DNA from: Thermoflavimicrobium dichotomicum | Lineage (GTDB): Bacteria; Bacillota; Bacilli; Thermoactinomycetales; Thermoactinomycetaceae | Reading direction: 5' to 3' | DNA length: 64,000 nucleotides | Assembly (NCBI RefSeq): GCF_900114055.1 | Contig: NZ_FORR01000008.1 | Coordinates: forward strand, 1-64,000 | Shown here: positions 55,514 through 64,000 of the stretch, one piece after another | Numbering within the stretch: position 1 is the stretch's first letter | Layout: each line of letters begins with the position of its first letter | Translations under genes and position numbers: made by a program | The notes under the pieces: model-generated | Databases searched by the model: none | The model's input: the letters and a program-made list of their open reading frames with translations, nothing else | Told to the model about the DNA's origin: nothing

Positions 55514-57037
55514 ATGGGCAAAGTCGTAGGCATCGATCTAGGGACAACCTTTTCTGCTTTAGCGGTGGTCAATCAGTATGGCAAGCCAGAAATTTTGATT
55601 AACCGTGATGGTGAGAGAATTACCCCTTCGGTTGTTCTGTTTGATAGTGCAGGGCCAATTGTCGGAAGCATTGCTAAGCGGTCTGCAGTAGCGAACCCAT
55701 TTAATGTTGTGCAATTTGTTAAAAGACAAATGGGAGATAAAAACTGGAAATTCCGCACGGAGCAGAATGAAGTTTACACACCAGAAGAGATTTCTGCCAT
55801 GATTTTAAGAAGGTTAAAAGAAGATGCCGAAACACTTCTGGGTGAGGAAATTACAGATGCCGTGATTACAGTTCCTGCTTATTTTGATGATGCACAGCGA
55901 AAAGCCACACAGGATGCTGGTCGGATTGCCGGTTTAAATGTGTTAAGAATCATTAACGAACCAACTGCAGCTGCATTGGCATATGGATTGGATAAGTTAC
56001 ATATGAAACAAACCATCCTCGTTTATGATTTGGGTGGAGGAACCTTCGATGTGACCATTATGCGCCTTAGCCCAGATGGATTGCGTGTACTCGCAACGGG
56101 TGGAGCGAAAAACCTGGGTGGATTTGACTGGGATAACTGCATTATGAATTATTTGAATGACGAATTTAAGAAAATGGGCGGGATTGATTTGTTAGATGAT
56201 CCCGTTTTGGAACAGGATTTGCGAGATAAAGCGGAGATCGCCAAGAAAAACCTGTCCAGGCTCGAAAGTACCCAAGTTTTCTTGTCTGCTCAGGGAGTAA
56301 ATGCCCGTATTACATTGACAAGAAAGAAATTTGAAGAGATTACGGCGCATTTATTAAGACAGACACAGACCATCATGCAGTTTGTATTAGAAGATGCTGA
56401 ATTGGAATGGAAAGATATTGATCGGGTGCTTTTGGTCGGAGGATCAACCAGAATGAAGGCTGTTCCGGAGATGATCGAGCGCGTTACAGGGATTCGTCCA
56501 TCACTGGATGTCAATCCGGATGAAGTCGTAGCGATGGGAGCTGCCATTCAAGGAATGATCTTATATAAGAAACTGGGTAAACATGATTTGGAAGATAGTG
56601 CAGACTTCCCAATGATTAATGTACAAGATGTTAACTCGCACAGCTTGGGGGTTGTCGCAGTAGATGATCAAAATAATGAAGTAAACTCCATCGTTTTACG
56701 GAAAGATACAGTCATTCCGGCACGTGCCAAAGGATACTTCAAGACGACGGTGGATCAGCAAACCCAGTTACACATTCAGGTAACCGAAGGAGAAGATACC
56801 GATCTCGATTATGTAAAAATTGTTGGGGAGGCCATGATTAATTTGCCTCCATATCCGAAAGGTGCTCCGCCTGAAGTCATCTTTGAATATGACAGTGATG
56901 GAATTATTCATGTCTCTGTGTATGACCTGACAGCAAATCGACTGTTGGGTGAGTTGGATATCGATCGTAAATCAAATCTCACTGAAGAGGAAGTACGGCA
57001 GAAACAACAACGTGTTGGTAAATTGGCGATTGGTTAA
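55514..57037 (+). CDS. Lidless Hsp70 (DnaK-like) chaperone
   Basis: A 507-residue Hsp70, about 100 shorter than DnaK because the C-terminal helical lid is missing. The nucleotide-binding domain is complete: GIDLGTTFSALAVV, YDLGGGTFDVTIM and VGGSTRM. The arginine that receives the J-domain (RIINEPTAAALAYG, R145) is kept. The hydrophobic interdomain linker of DnaK (VLLLDV) is replaced by MINVQDVN at about 367-374. A beta-type substrate domain follows to the end. The ATG at 55514 is preferred; GTG 55502 overlaps the ribosome-binding site. Confidence 0.9.
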   Translation: MGKVVGIDLGTTFSALAVVNQYGKPEILINRDGERITPSVVLFDSAGPIVGSIAKRSAVANPFNVVQFVKRQMGDKNWKFRTEQNEVYTPEEISAMILRRLKEDAETLLGEEITDAVITVPAYFDDAQRKATQDAGRIAGLNVLRIINEPTAAALAYGLDKLHMKQTILVYDLGGGTFDVTIMRLSPDGLRVLATGGAKNLGGFDWDNCIMNYLNDEFKKMGGIDLLDDPVLEQDLRDKAEIAKKNLSRLESTQVFLSAQGVNARITLTRKKFEEITAHLLRQTQTIMQFVLEDAELEWKDIDRVLLVGGSTRMKAVPEMIERVTGIRPSLDVNPDEVVAMGAAIQGMILYKKLGKHDLEDSADFPMINVQDVNSHSLGVVAVDDQNNEVNSIVLRKDTVIPARAKGYFKTTVDQQTQLHIQVTEGEDTDLDYVKIVGEAMINLPPYPKGAPPEVIFEYDSDGIIHVSVYDLTANRLLGELDIDRKSNLTEEEVRQKQQRVGKLAIG

Positions 57038-57068
57038 GATCATCTAGAGGAGAAGGAAAGTCATCATT

Positions 57069-58376
57069 ATGCAGAACTACTATGAGCTGTTAAACATTTC
57101 TCCATCTGCTACAACTGAAGAGATTCGGCAGGTGCTGGTAAGAGAATTGCGCAAATGGACACAGCGTACCAATTCGCCGCATTTTGAAAAAAGGCAGGAA
57201 GCAGAGAGGATGGTACGCAAACTAGAAGAAATTGAGGCCATTCTTCTAAACGAGGAAAGACGTCGGGCATATGATGAACAGCTGAAAAGTGCAAGTGCCA
57301 ATATATCTCATTCATCTTTGGATGTTTCGGCAGAGTATTCTTCTGCAAATATCCAACAGGAGATTGCACAAGGTTGGAAGCTTTTGAAGCAAGGAAAAAG
57401 TATAGATGCTCTTTTGCTAGTGAGAAAGTTGGTTGAACAAGCACCAAACCATGATGAAACATGGGCACTCTTGGCGCATGCCCGTTTTCAAAATGGAGAA
57501 AAGGAAGAAGCCATTCAAGCAATGGTTCGTGCTTGTGAACTCAATCCTCAAAGTGAGTATTTTATTTTTTTGGGGGATATCTACCGAAGTTTTCAACGTT
57601 TGGATCAGGCAGAAAAATGTTATCAACAGGCAGCTCAATTAAACTTACAGGACTTTTCCGCTCTATATAAATTAGGGACATTATATCTGGAACTGAAACA
57701 ATATCAAAAAGCCATCGAATATTTAGAGCGGTGTCAACAAAGAAATCCTCATAGTCCTGAAGTAAACCGTGAGTTAGCCAGAGCTTACTTTGAAATGGCT
57801 ACATCAGACTGGGTCGAGATCCCTAGTGGAAATCCTTACTTACCACAAGGGTTATACCCGGTCAACCAAAATTTAAACCTGACAAAAACAGAAGTTTATC
57901 TGCAGCGAGCCAGTCAACTTTCTTTTATGGATTATGAACTTCGAGGAAAGTTGGAATCGGCTAAGAGAAATCTAGCCCATATCAAAGGACGGAAATTTAC
58001 TGGAAGCTGGGTTTGGGCGATTGCCAGTGTGGTTATGTTTTGGGGAATTATTTGGATGAATTACTTTACAGCTAATCTCGATTATACAAAACAGTGGGAT
58101 AATGTAATTGCCATGTTTGGCTATCCGATTCTTTATATCATTTCTGCTTATAGCCCACGTCTGCGTATTTTTAAAGAGGCAGCCAAAAGGAGAAGTCCCC
58201 GCACTGATTTTGCTTATTTATTTGATTGGTTAAAAGAACGGACAGGCGATTGGGCTTATTTACTGACTTTGGTGATCATGGCTTTGTGTTTTCCAGTCAT
58301 CAATTTTATTTTGCCTGTGGTGATTGTTTATAACTTTTATCAAAACTATATTCGGTCATGGTCAGAAAAAGCATAA
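57069..58376 (+). CDS. J-like domain / TPR membrane protein
   Basis: A 435-residue protein. Residues 3-73 look like a J-domain (NYYELLNISPSATTEEIRQ at one end, NEERRRAYDEQL at the other), but the HPD tripeptide is absent; the loop reads RTNSPHFEKR (33-42). Residues about 95-285 hold tetratricopeptide repeats (AWALLAHARFQNGEKEEAIQ, AEKCYQQAAQLN). About three hydrophobic segments follow from residue 316 and near 385-430, so it is membrane-anchored. The ATG at 57069 follows GAGGAGAAGG. It is the third gene in a grpE-like/hsp70/J order. Confidence 0.82.
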   Translation: MQNYYELLNISPSATTEEIRQVLVRELRKWTQRTNSPHFEKRQEAERMVRKLEEIEAILLNEERRRAYDEQLKSASANISHSSLDVSAEYSSANIQQEIAQGWKLLKQGKSIDALLLVRKLVEQAPNHDETWALLAHARFQNGEKEEAIQAMVRACELNPQSEYFIFLGDIYRSFQRLDQAEKCYQQAAQLNLQDFSALYKLGTLYLELKQYQKAIEYLERCQQRNPHSPEVNRELARAYFEMATSDWVEIPSGNPYLPQGLYPVNQNLNLTKTEVYLQRASQLSFMDYELRGKLESAKRNLAHIKGRKFTGSWVWAIASVVMFWGIIWMNYFTANLDYTKQWDNVIAMFGYPILYIISAYSPRLRIFKEAAKRRSPRTDFAYLFDWLKERTGDWAYLLTLVIMALCFPVINFILPVVIVYNFYQNYIRSWSEKA

Positions 58377-58405
58377 TAGGCGAATGGCGGTCTATTATGC
58401 TTTTT
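58371..58405 (+). terminator. Terminator of the Hsp70 operon
   Basis: GCATAATAG, which includes the stop codon, pairs with CTATTATGC and runs into TTTTT. Confidence 0.9.
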
Positions 58406-58510
58406 ACTTTTTGTTATTGCTAAAAAAGCAGCAAATTGGTAAAATAATTCCAACAAGTACCATAAATTGACTATTTCCGATAATTGCATCTCTTTTTTGC
58501 CAGGACCCTA

Positions 58511-58545
58511 TTGATTCTTGATTCTGATCCTTCCGGATGAATCAA
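58511..58545. repeat. Inverted repeat upstream of the Tad operon
   Basis: TTGATTC (58511-58517) and GAATCAA (58539-58545) flank an inner ATCC/GGAT pair, and TTGATTC is also partly repeated in tandem. It may be an operator for the pilus operon; no convincing sigma-A promoter was found beside it. Confidence 0.35.
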
Positions 58546-58602
58546 CATCAAGAAATCGTGATATTTGACATGACTTTTCTGGTCCTAAAGGGAGCTGGAA
58601 CC

Positions 58603-59757
58603 ATGAAGTTATCAATGAATTCAGATATAAAGGTGCTAGTTATTTCAGAAGATTCGCTATCGGTTTCGGATGTCACTGAGCGTGTGAAAAGGCTATTTTC
58701 TCAAGTGCTACATTTGTCGTTTTCTGAAGTCAAGAGAGAAATTTCGCGTATTCAGCCCCATCTTGTGTTGCTTTATGAGGGAAATGACAATGCATGTATT
58801 TCGTACATTGCTTACATTTTGAAAGAAGTACAACGAGTGGCTATTGTATATATAACAGAATCAAAAGATTTCAGGCGTGTTCGTGATGCCAATCGAGCAG
58901 GAGTCTTTGATGTACTGTTTTTTCCAGAAGAAATCAATTTACTTGAAGACGTGATGATGCGTGCAGCTCAATCGCTACAGGTAGATCAAGAAAAGGAGGG
59001 GATCTGGGGACGAGGGAAAGTAATTGCGATTTACAGCGGAAAAGGGGGGACAGGGAAAAGTTTAATTGCCTCGACGTTAGCCCAGACTCTACAATTGGAT
59101 ACTTATTTCAGTGTCCTGTTGGTCGATTTAAATCTGCAGTATGGCGGCATTGAAACTTTTCTCAACCTTCAAGCAGGTCGCCATATCTATGATTTAACCC
59201 CTGTATTGAATGAATTAAATGACAATCATATTCGAAATGTCACTGTAGCAGAACCACATTCCCAACTGGAAGTTTTGGTCAGTCCCATTCATGCTGAGAT
59301 CGGTGAACAAGTGACAGAAATACATGTTGAACGGTTGCTACGCACAGCCCGATTGTACTATGATTATATCCTTGTTGATTTACCCTCAGCGATGAATGAG
59401 CTTACTTATACAACGTTGGAAGAAGCAGATCAGATTTATTATATACTTACTCCTGACCTTCTTTCTCTGAAAGTCTTGCATGAGGCACTCACATTATTTG
59501 CATACATAGGTGTCGATTTGACGAATCGATTCAGAATTGTGATGAACAGGAAAAAGGGTGATGCAAAAGTTAAATCGAGGGAAGTGTATGATCGTTTTGG
59601 TTATCCTGTTGTATCTGAGTTACGGGATGACGAGAAAAAGGTGCAAAGTTTCATTCATCGTGGTGAATTGCTACGAAAAGAGCGCCAGGAAAAGGGACTC
59701 TGTGTATTTGCCAGGGACATTCAGAAATTGGCGCAGATTATTTTAAATGATGAATGA
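58603..59757 (+). CDS. cpaE: TadZ/CpaE-like pilus localisation ATPase
   Basis: A 384-residue protein with an N-terminal receiver-like domain (about 8-120) and a MinD/ParA-type ATPase with deviant Walker A KGGTGKS. The LLVDLNLQYGGIETFLNL and YILVDLPSAMNE strands follow. TadZ/CpaE proteins place the Tad pilus machine at the pole. The ATG at 58603 follows AAAGGGAGC; the frame is open upstream, but that stretch is less domain-like. First gene of the Tad operon. Confidence 0.88.
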   Translation: MKLSMNSDIKVLVISEDSLSVSDVTERVKRLFSQVLHLSFSEVKREISRIQPHLVLLYEGNDNACISYIAYILKEVQRVAIVYITESKDFRRVRDANRAGVFDVLFFPEEINLLEDVMMRAAQSLQVDQEKEGIWGRGKVIAIYSGKGGTGKSLIASTLAQTLQLDTYFSVLLVDLNLQYGGIETFLNLQAGRHIYDLTPVLNELNDNHIRNVTVAEPHSQLEVLVSPIHAEIGEQVTEIHVERLLRTARLYYDYILVDLPSAMNELTYTTLEEADQIYYILTPDLLSLKVLHEALTLFAYIGVDLTNRFRIVMNRKKGDAKVKSREVYDRFGYPVVSELRDDEKKVQSFIHRGELLRKERQEKGLCVFARDIQKLAQIILNDE

Positions 59758-59771
59758 AGGAAGAGACATGA

Positions 59772-60218
59772 GTGGAACTTTTTATTTTGGAAAAGTTGTT
59801 GACAGGTATATTGTTAATGTTACTCACAGTGATGACCTTGATGGATTTAAGACAAAGGTGGATTGATAACCGCTTCATTGTAATGGGGATCCTGTCAGTG
59901 ATGATGGTTCGGATCTTTTATCGCGAGGAACCTTGGTGGGATTACTTGATGACAGGACTTCTGGTATTTGCCGTATTGGAAACCATTGTAGAAATAACCG
60001 ATGAACGATCATTGGGTGGTGGAGACTCTAAAATATTTGCCATGATTGGTTTTGCGGTGGGGTGGAAAAAATTTGTCTTTATTTTTTTCCTCTCTCATTT
60101 ATTGGCGCTCATTTTTCTTTTGATACTGAAATGTATACTGCCGAAATCCGTAACCTGGCACAGCGAATTTCCGTTTGTTCCTTTTATTCTATGTAGCTTC
60201 ATTTTCGTTATCTTTTAA
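59772..60218 (+). CDS. cpaA: Prepilin peptidase CpaA/TadV (A24 family)
   Basis: A 148-residue membrane protease of the short A24 type. The two catalytic aspartates are in MDLRQRWIDN and GGGDSKIFAM, each next to a hydrophobic segment; about five membrane segments in all. It cleaves the class III leader of Flp prepilins. The GTG at 59772 follows GAAGGAAGAG. The prepilin itself is not within the window. Confidence 0.88.
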   Translation: MELFILEKLLTGILLMLLTVMTLMDLRQRWIDNRFIVMGILSVMMVRIFYREEPWWDYLMTGLLVFAVLETIVEITDERSLGGGDSKIFAMIGFAVGWKKFVFIFFLSHLLALIFLLILKCILPKSVTWHSEFPFVPFILCSFIFVIF

Positions 60219-60240
60219 CGATAAGCAGGTGTGTTTTTTT

Positions 60241-60882
60241 ATGCCCGATACCAAACGAAGAGCATGGCTCTTTCTGGGGCTGTCTCTATTGTTGGCTGCA
60301 GTTGCCGGATATCTGTTCCTTCAGAAGGTACATGCTGTAAACCAAACGTTGGGAGAGAAAGTGAAAATTTATATAGCAAAGAAAAACATTGCATCTTATG
60401 AACTGCTTAGAGAAGAGGACTTTCAAGGGATCGAGATTCCGAAACAATTTGTAAAAGGATCTGCTGTCATCGATTTATATGCGATTCAGATTGACCAAAA
60501 TACATATCCCCTTCATCGTCTGGTATCTGTCGTACCGATGACCCAGGGAGAATTGCTGACCTCACATGTTTTAAAACCGAAAGGGGATGTGATGTCCAAA
60601 GAAAAACGGTTGGTCAGTTTAAGCAGGTCAGAACGGATCGGTTTTGATGCACCGATTGATTTTCACGATCAGGTAGATATTGTTGTTTCCGGTAAAATTG
60701 GAAATAGTGAGCCGAAGACAATGGTCTTGATGAGGAATGTTCCAGTTAAGGGGATTGTGAAAGATGAGAAAGGGAATGTTGTGGCAGTGGGCTTGGAAAT
60801 GACATTACCAGAGGCTGAGCGACTGATTCACGAACAAAACTTTGCTATTTCTATTCGCGTCTTGAAAGTTCCTGACTTTTAA
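60241..60882 (+). CDS. cpaB: CpaB-like Flp pilus assembly protein (SAF domain)
   Basis: A 213-residue protein with one N-terminal membrane segment (about 11-30) and an SAF domain (IYIAKKNIASYELLREEDF, then MTQGELLTSHVL). In Gram-negatives, CpaB links to the secretin; here no secretin gene is nearby, as expected for a monoderm. The ATG at 60241 follows GCAGGTG. Confidence 0.85.
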   Translation: MPDTKRRAWLFLGLSLLLAAVAGYLFLQKVHAVNQTLGEKVKIYIAKKNIASYELLREEDFQGIEIPKQFVKGSAVIDLYAIQIDQNTYPLHRLVSVVPMTQGELLTSHVLKPKGDVMSKEKRLVSLSRSERIGFDAPIDFHDQVDIVVSGKIGNSEPKTMVLMRNVPVKGIVKDEKGNVVAVGLEMTLPEAERLIHEQNFAISIRVLKVPDF

Positions 60883-60899
60883 TCATGGGTGTGGATCCA

Positions 60900-62246
60900 A
60901 TGGGGTTTTTTTCTAATGAGAGAAGGCGAAAAAAGAAATGGCTTGATGCTCCAACCCAAAAAAGATCCTTAGTCGGTGAATATTACCTTCAAGAATGGGT
61001 GAATCACTTTAAATCCCGGATTCTAAGAGAGACGGATTTGGAACAATTGACTCGTATGCCTGTAGTCGAACAGCGGCTGACATTAAATCGATTAATCCAT
61101 CGTTATCTATCCGAAGAACAGTTGATTATTTCCAGTGGAGACCGTGAGCAATTAATCAATCAGATTATTGATGAATCTGTTGGTTTTGGGCCTTTGGAAC
61201 CTTTGTTAAAGGATGAAACCATTACTGAGATCATCGTAAATGGTCCATTTGAAGTGTATTGTGAGAGTAATGGGAAATTATCGCTTACAGATATTCAATT
61301 TCGAGATGAAGAGGCTTTACGGCATGTGATTGAGCGGATTGTTGCACCGATTGGCAGGCGCATTGATGTTAGCTCTCCAATGGTGGATGCGCGTTTGCCA
61401 GATGGAAGTCGAGTCAATGTTGTGATTCCTCCGATTAGTTTAAAAGGTCCTCTCCTGACGATTCGCAAGTTTCGTAAAGAGCCTATCCGATTGGAAGAAT
61501 TGGTTTCCTTTGGCAGTTTAACCCAAACAATGGCCGAATTTTTGATTGCTTTGATAAGGGGAAAACAAAATTTGGTTATCTCTGGAGGGACCGGAAGTGG
61601 AAAAACGACCTTGTTGAATGCATTGGCCTGTTACATTCCAGAGTATGAACGGATTGTCACCATTGAAGATATGGCCGAATTACGAATTCCGCATCCTCAT
61701 GTCGCTGCAATGGAGGCACGTCCTCCCAATGTAGAAGGAAAAGGAGAAATCACGATCCGACAATTGGTACGGAATGCTTTGCGTATGCGGCCAGATCGGA
61801 TGATTATTGGAGAAGTAAGAGGTGCTGAAGCATTTGATATGTTACAAGCAATGAATACCGGCCATGAAGGATCGCTCACAACCATTCACGCAAATTCTCC
61901 CGATGATGCTTTGGATCGTTTGGAAGCGATGGTAATGATGTCAGATGTTCTATTGCCTGCTCATATGATTCGTTCTTATCTAGCAGGAGCCATTGACATC
62001 ATTATTCAGGTAAGTCGTATGAAGGATGGGCGCAGGAGGATGTTGGCTATATCTGAATTGATTCGACAAGAGGATGGAACCATTCAAGTAAAAGACATTT
62101 TTCGATTTGTACAAACAGGAATTACTGACGAAGAAGGTGTACAGGGCGATTTTATAAGGACAGAGTATGTACCCAAATGTTTAAATCGCTTAAAAGCGTA
62201 TGGAGAGGATGTAACCTCTTTGATGAGGAGAGGAAATCAATGCTAG
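60900..62246 (+). CDS. cpaF: CpaF/TadA pilus assembly ATPase
   Basis: A 448-residue secretion ATPase. The N-domain carries DEAVGFGPLEPLL-type sequence (here DESVGFGPLEPLLKD) and the TEIIVNGP motif. Walker A is ISGGTGSGKTTLLNAL, the Asp box IVTIEDMAELRI, Walker B MIIGEVRGAEAFDMLQAM and the His box follow. It powers pilus assembly and possibly retraction. ATG 60900 behind GGGTGTGGA is preferred over ATG 60885, which lacks a ribosome-binding site. It overlaps tadB by 7 bases. Confidence 0.95.
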   Translation: MGFFSNERRRKKKWLDAPTQKRSLVGEYYLQEWVNHFKSRILRETDLEQLTRMPVVEQRLTLNRLIHRYLSEEQLIISSGDREQLINQIIDESVGFGPLEPLLKDETITEIIVNGPFEVYCESNGKLSLTDIQFRDEEALRHVIERIVAPIGRRIDVSSPMVDARLPDGSRVNVVIPPISLKGPLLTIRKFRKEPIRLEELVSFGSLTQTMAEFLIALIRGKQNLVISGGTGSGKTTLLNALACYIPEYERIVTIEDMAELRIPHPHVAAMEARPPNVEGKGEITIRQLVRNALRMRPDRMIIGEVRGAEAFDMLQAMNTGHEGSLTTIHANSPDDALDRLEAMVMMSDVLLPAHMIRSYLAGAIDIIIQVSRMKDGRRRMLAISELIRQEDGTIQVKDIFRFVQTGITDEEGVQGDFIRTEYVPKCLNRLKAYGEDVTSLMRRGNQC

Positions 62247-63163
62247 GCGCTTTGTGTGCAGCTGGAGCTATGTTTTTTCTGGCTTCTTTTCTGTATTTTA
62301 TATGGTTGGGACAAGTGGAGAAAAAACAAATAGAAAGGCGACTACGAAGATCCGATTGCGCAACTTTGACAACAAGTTGGTCGGGGAAGCTTGCCGATTT
62401 TTTGGATGGAATGATCTGGGCCAAGCGGCTGGCACCACAGCTAAAACAGGCACAACTTTCACTTCGACCGGCTGAGTATGGAGCTATTTTAATACTATTG
62501 GGATTGGGAATTTGCTTTTTGTTCTCCATCGGTTTTCAATTGCCAGTTGGCTTGGGGGTATTTCTTGCTGGCGTAATGGTTCCTTTTGTCTCCAGGATTT
62601 ATCTTCGTTCACGTAAAAAAGCCATGATTCAAAAAGTAAACAATCAGCTGGCAGAAGTTTGTCGTTTATTAAGCAGTGCAGTTCAGGCTGGTTTATCAAT
62701 TCCACAAGGCTTGGAGTTTGCAGCGATGGAAATAGATCCTCCGTTACGAAATGAACTGATCGGGGTTGTTTATCAACTTAGGTGTGGGAGGGACTTGGAG
62801 AGTGCATGCCGTCACTTGTTAAGGGTTTTACATAGTAAAGATATGGAATTATTTGTACATGCGATCTTAATGCAATGGAAAACAGGGGGAGAGGCCACTC
62901 AAGTGTTTGGTGCGATGGCTAGCATGATGGAAGAAAGGAAAAGGATTCAACAATCCATTGCTGCAACCGTTGCTCAAGCCAGATATTCTGCTTATCTGCT
63001 TCCTGTGATCTCTTTAGTTATCCTGTTATTTCTGAGTCAGATGATTGAGCATTTCAGGGATTTTGTCACTTCTTTGTTTGGAATTTCTGTACTCTCGATT
63101 TTCTGCCTTATGCAGGGCTTGGGCATTTATCTCATTAGAAGGATATCCAATATTAAAGTATAA
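62240..63163 (+). CDS. tadB: TadB-like pilus assembly membrane protein
   Basis: A 307-residue inner-membrane platform protein of the type II secretion F family. There is a membrane segment at about 8-25, a pair at about 75-120, a T2SF domain (QLAEVCRLLSSAVQAGLSIPQ), and C-terminal segments at about 255-305. It is the base with TadC for the CpaF motor. The ATG at 62240 follows GAGGAGAGG. Confidence 0.88.
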   Translation: MLGALCAAGAMFFLASFLYFIWLGQVEKKQIERRLRRSDCATLTTSWSGKLADFLDGMIWAKRLAPQLKQAQLSLRPAEYGAILILLGLGICFLFSIGFQLPVGLGVFLAGVMVPFVSRIYLRSRKKAMIQKVNNQLAEVCRLLSSAVQAGLSIPQGLEFAAMEIDPPLRNELIGVVYQLRCGRDLESACRHLLRVLHSKDMELFVHAILMQWKTGGEATQVFGAMASMMEERKRIQQSIAATVAQARYSAYLLPVISLVILLFLSQMIEHFRDFVTSLFGISVLSIFCLMQGLGIYLIRRISNIKV

Positions 63164-63177
63164 AAGGTAGATGGATC

Positions 63178-64000
63178 ATGTTTTTGGTTTTGGTATTAGC
63201 AAGTTGGTGCTGTTTCCTTTATTCTGTTATTTGTTTCTTTGCTTTTTTCAGACAGCGGGAAAAGTATTGGCAGCGACTCGATCAGCTCATTCCGCATAAT
63301 GAATGCCAGAATCGAAGAAAAGAGTATATCTATTTTTTTATTCAACTGTTGGATAAACTTTCTAATTATGGGCAAAAAATGAAAGTATTAAACAATGAAA
63401 TGGAATGGGAAAGGGATCTGTTACAATCAGGCTATCCTTATCAATTAAGCGTAAAGAGATTGCATGGAGCCAGATTGTTAGGAGGATTTACAGGTTGTTT
63501 CATTGGTTTGGTTTATTTCCTCCTGGGAGGTCCATTGGATGCATTTGTTGTTGTTTTTCTCCCTGTTTTGGGCTTGCAGACTCCGATTTGGTTCATTCGA
63601 CTTTCTGCCAGGCAAAGACAACGGCAGATCTATGATGAGTTGCCTAATTTTTTTGACTTGATCAGCATGATGTTACAAGCTGGAATCAGTTTGGAGAATG
63701 CTTTTCAGTTTTATATGGATACCAGAAATAATCCCTTAAGTGAGGAATTGGCCCGTGTGCAACAGGAAATTCAATTAGGAATGCAAAGAGAGGTTGCCTA
63801 TCGCTCTTTACTAAAGCGCGTAAGTATAGAGGAGTTTCAAACATTTATTCAGACATTGATTCACATTTACCGCTTGGGTACTCCACTTGCTGGAACCCTT
63901 ACGAAACACGCAGAAGAATTAAGGCGCTTGCGACTAGAAAGAGCAAAGGAACTGGCAGGGAAAGCCTCCCCTAAAATTTCGTTGGTGAGTGCTTTGATTA
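63178..64000 (+). CDS. tadC: TadC-like pilus assembly membrane protein (partial)
   Basis: The reading frame is open from ATG 63178 to the right edge (274 residues so far). It has an N-terminal membrane segment, a hydrophobic pair near residues 100-140 and the T2SF signature LPNFFDLISMMLQAGISLE near residues 155-175. It is the second platform protein, next to tadB as usual. The 3' end, and probably the Flp pilin and TadE-like genes, lie outside the window. Confidence 0.87.
   Translation, partial: MFLVLVLASWCCFLYSVICFFAFFRQREKYWQRLDQLIPHNECQNRRKEYIYFFIQLLDKLSNYGQKMKVLNNEMEWERDLLQSGYPYQLSVKRLHGARLLGGFTGCFIGLVYFLLGGPLDAFVVVFLPVLGLQTPIWFIRLSARQRQRQIYDELPNFFDLISMMLQAGISLENAFQFYMDTRNNPLSEELARVQQEIQLGMQREVAYRSLLKRVSIEEFQTFIQTLIHIYRLGTPLAGTLTKHAEELRRLRLERAKELAGKASPKISLVSALI

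Overview
The window is a 64 kb piece of a low-GC Gram-positive, endospore-forming chromosome (order Bacillales in the broad sense). The backbone follows the Bacillus subtilis origin-proximal order from csfB/yaaO/tmk to lysS. Sporulation genes with no role outside spore formers are present: gin (csfB), fin, sspF, spoVG, spoVT, yabP, yabQ and spoIIE. Several departures from B. subtilis (nurA-herA between abrB and metG, a Tad pilus locus, an extra Hsp90/Hsp70 chaperone cluster) point away from Bacillus itself. A Thermoactinomycetaceae- or Paenibacillaceae-like organism is possible, but the sequence alone does not settle the family.

Layout. 1-93 is the 3' end of a 5S rRNA, the tail of an rrn operon. 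415-5326 carries a Sel1-repeat protein, Gin, a YaaO-type PLP decarboxylase, tmk and ricT. 5535-7797 carries yabA, yazA, rsmI and convergent abrB. 8036-10851 is a nurA-herA pair. 11256-17637 carries metG (behind a methionine T-box), a type I signal peptidase, tatD, rnmV, ksgA, a ykuK-like gene, veg and sspF. 18034-28905 carries ispE, purR, ridA, spoVG, glmU, prs, pth, fin, mfd and a PrsA-like lipoprotein. 29059-34391 carries spoVT, a SpoVB-like flippase, yabN/mazG, rqcP, yabP, yabQ and divIC. Two tRNA-Met genes (initiator and elongator) and a DUF402 gene precede spoIIE. 38203-51214 carries tilS, hpt, ftsH, coaX, hslO, cysK, the folate genes pabA-pabC-folP-folB-folK, then dusB and lysS.

Accessory part. 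Where B. subtilis has an rrn operon and the ctsR-mcsA-mcsB-clpC operon after lysS, this window has a second chaperone set (51354-58376): an HtpG-like Hsp90 with a helical-repeat partner, then a GrpE-like factor, a lidless Hsp70 with an altered interdomain linker, and a membrane-anchored J-like/TPR protein lacking the HPD motif. It is followed by a Tad/Flp pilus operon (cpaE, cpaA, cpaB, cpaF, tadB, tadC) that runs off the right edge.

Regulation visible in the DNA. Spo0A boxes lie just downstream of the abrB promoter and upstream of spoIIE, which has a long-spacer sigma-A promoter. A sigma-G-type promoter precedes spoVT, a sigma-H-like promoter precedes spoVG and a sigma-F-like promoter precedes fin. 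Tandem sigma-A promoters precede veg. A Met T-box precedes metG, a perfect hairpin presents the yabP ribosome-binding site in its loop, and several unexplained structured intergenic elements are described under findings.

Start codons were chosen by ribosome-binding site and family alignment from memory. No database search was run.
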